Positions 6,433 to 6,720 of a stretch of 6,720 nt of DNA are shown piece by piece (within the stretch, counting starts at the first letter, position 1; every line of letters begins with the position of its first letter). The stretch covers positions 1-6,720 of the forward strand of contig JAKAAL010000231.1 of the NCBI GenBank assembly GCA_021802375.1, written 5' to 3'. The stretch comes from Bacillota bacterium (lineage in GTDB: Bacteria > Bacillota_E > Sulfobacillia > Sulfobacillales > Sulfobacillaceae). The position numbers and the translations under genes are program-made. The notes beneath the pieces were generated by a model, which was not told the origin of the DNA, searched no databases, and was given only the letters and a program-made list of their open reading frames with translations.

Positions 6433-6509
6433 CTAGGAAATCCAGTCGGGGGAGTCCGACCGTGGCAACTTCCCATTCGGCTACGTAGCCAATCGCGCAT
6501 CCGGAGGAG
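6433..6509. other. Short segment between broken SDR and intron-like RNA
   Basis: This 77-base stretch contains a small hairpin, GTCGG (6445-6449) pairing with CCGAC (6456-6460) around a 6-base loop, and a perfect 12-bp palindrome GGCTACGTAGCC (6479-6490). On the minus strand it may include the lost N-terminal codons of the SDR, but in the SDR frame it holds two stops and no recognisable start. If the intron call is right, it is the 5' exon side of the insertion. Confidence 0.4.
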
Positions 6510-6720
6510 GTGACTCGCCTGATGAAAGCCGCGAGGATCATGTCTCGGTCGCCGCAAGGTGAGGTCAGACCCCGAGGCTAGCAAGACACCAGGCCGTAGC
6601 CTGAAGCGAACGCTGCCGCGTCGAAAGCTCGTCCCGTGAAATCTGACGACCGGGAATCACGAAGGAGTCGAGTCCCGCGCTGTAGGGCGAAGACGGGTAG
6701 CATCCGGGAAGCGATGGGAA
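6510..6720 (+). ncRNA. 5' part of a group II intron (domain I), truncated by window edge
   Basis: From about 6510 the DNA stops looking like protein code and shows the texture of a bacterial group II intron domain I: a GTG start followed by GATGAAAG, then CCGAGGCTAGCAAGA, GTAGCCTGAAGCGAA, GACCGGGAATCACGAAGGAG and GGCGAAGACGGGTA. I recall these phrases from introns of thermophilic and acidophilic Firmicutes (memory, not a search). Pairings seen: GACTCGCCT (6512-6520) with AGGTGAGGTC (6557-6566), with wobbles and one bulged A; CGAG with CTCG inside that arm (6532-6535 and 6543-6546); AGGCTA (6575-6580) with TAGCCT (6597-6602); and CGGGA (6651-6655) with TCCCG (6673-6677). The 5' boundary at 6510 is a guess from the GUG start. 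A reverse transcriptase/maturase gene and domains V and VI would be expected to the right. It runs antisense to the adjacent SDR remnant. Confidence 0.6.

Noticed and set aside
6479..6490. Palindrome GGCTACGTAGCC as an operator or attachment site
   Set aside because: A single 12-bp palindrome with no second copy in the window, no regulator or integrase gene nearby, and a position beside a broken gene. It is noted in the segment description only.

Overview
The window looks like chromosomal DNA of a Gram-positive bacterium of the Firmicutes type. The start sites carry strong purine-rich ribosome binding sites (GGGAGG, GGGAGGT, AAGGAGG), base composition is moderately GC-rich by eye, and the proteins resemble those of Sulfobacillus- or Alicyclobacillus-like organisms. 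That taxonomic guess is an inference from memory of the families, not a search result.

Layout, left to right. (1) 1-654, minus strand: most of a TolB/PD40 beta-propeller protein, cut off by the window edge. (2) 655-1806: about 1.1 kb with no intact gene. It holds a terminator-like hairpin, the first 26 codons of a PIN-domain ribonuclease with no start, a short inverted repeat around a tandem 8-bp repeat, and a likely promoter for the next gene. (3) 1807-2352, plus: an intact GNAT acetyltransferase. (4) 2353-2663: a spacer with a candidate promoter and a small upstream reading frame that overlaps the next gene. (5) 2664-4763, plus: a large GMC flavoprotein dehydrogenase whose N-terminal domain resembles gluconate 2-dehydrogenase subunit 3, a part that is normally a separate polypeptide. 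(6) 4835-5740, plus: an NAD(P)-dependent epimerase/dehydratase split by an in-frame TAA. (7) 5737-6432, minus: a short-chain dehydrogenase that has lost its glycine-rich cofactor loop and its start. It converges on the epimerase with overlapping stop codons. (8) about 6510 to the right edge, plus: structured RNA that I read as the 5' part (domain I) of a group II intron.

The GMC dehydrogenase, epimerase and SDR look like a sugar or polyol oxidation cluster: flavin-dependent oxidation, then NAD(P)-dependent epimerase/dehydrogenase steps. No cytochrome or transporter partner is in view. The cluster is eroding. Two of its three enzymes are broken, one by a single nonsense codon and one by a small deletion plus a stop, and a group II intron lies beside the damaged end of the SDR. 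The 655-1806 stretch is also a graveyard of gene remnants. I found no convincing previously undescribed system. The most informative points are the fused GMC enzyme with its four-cysteine cluster and the very clean single-codon interruption of the epimerase.
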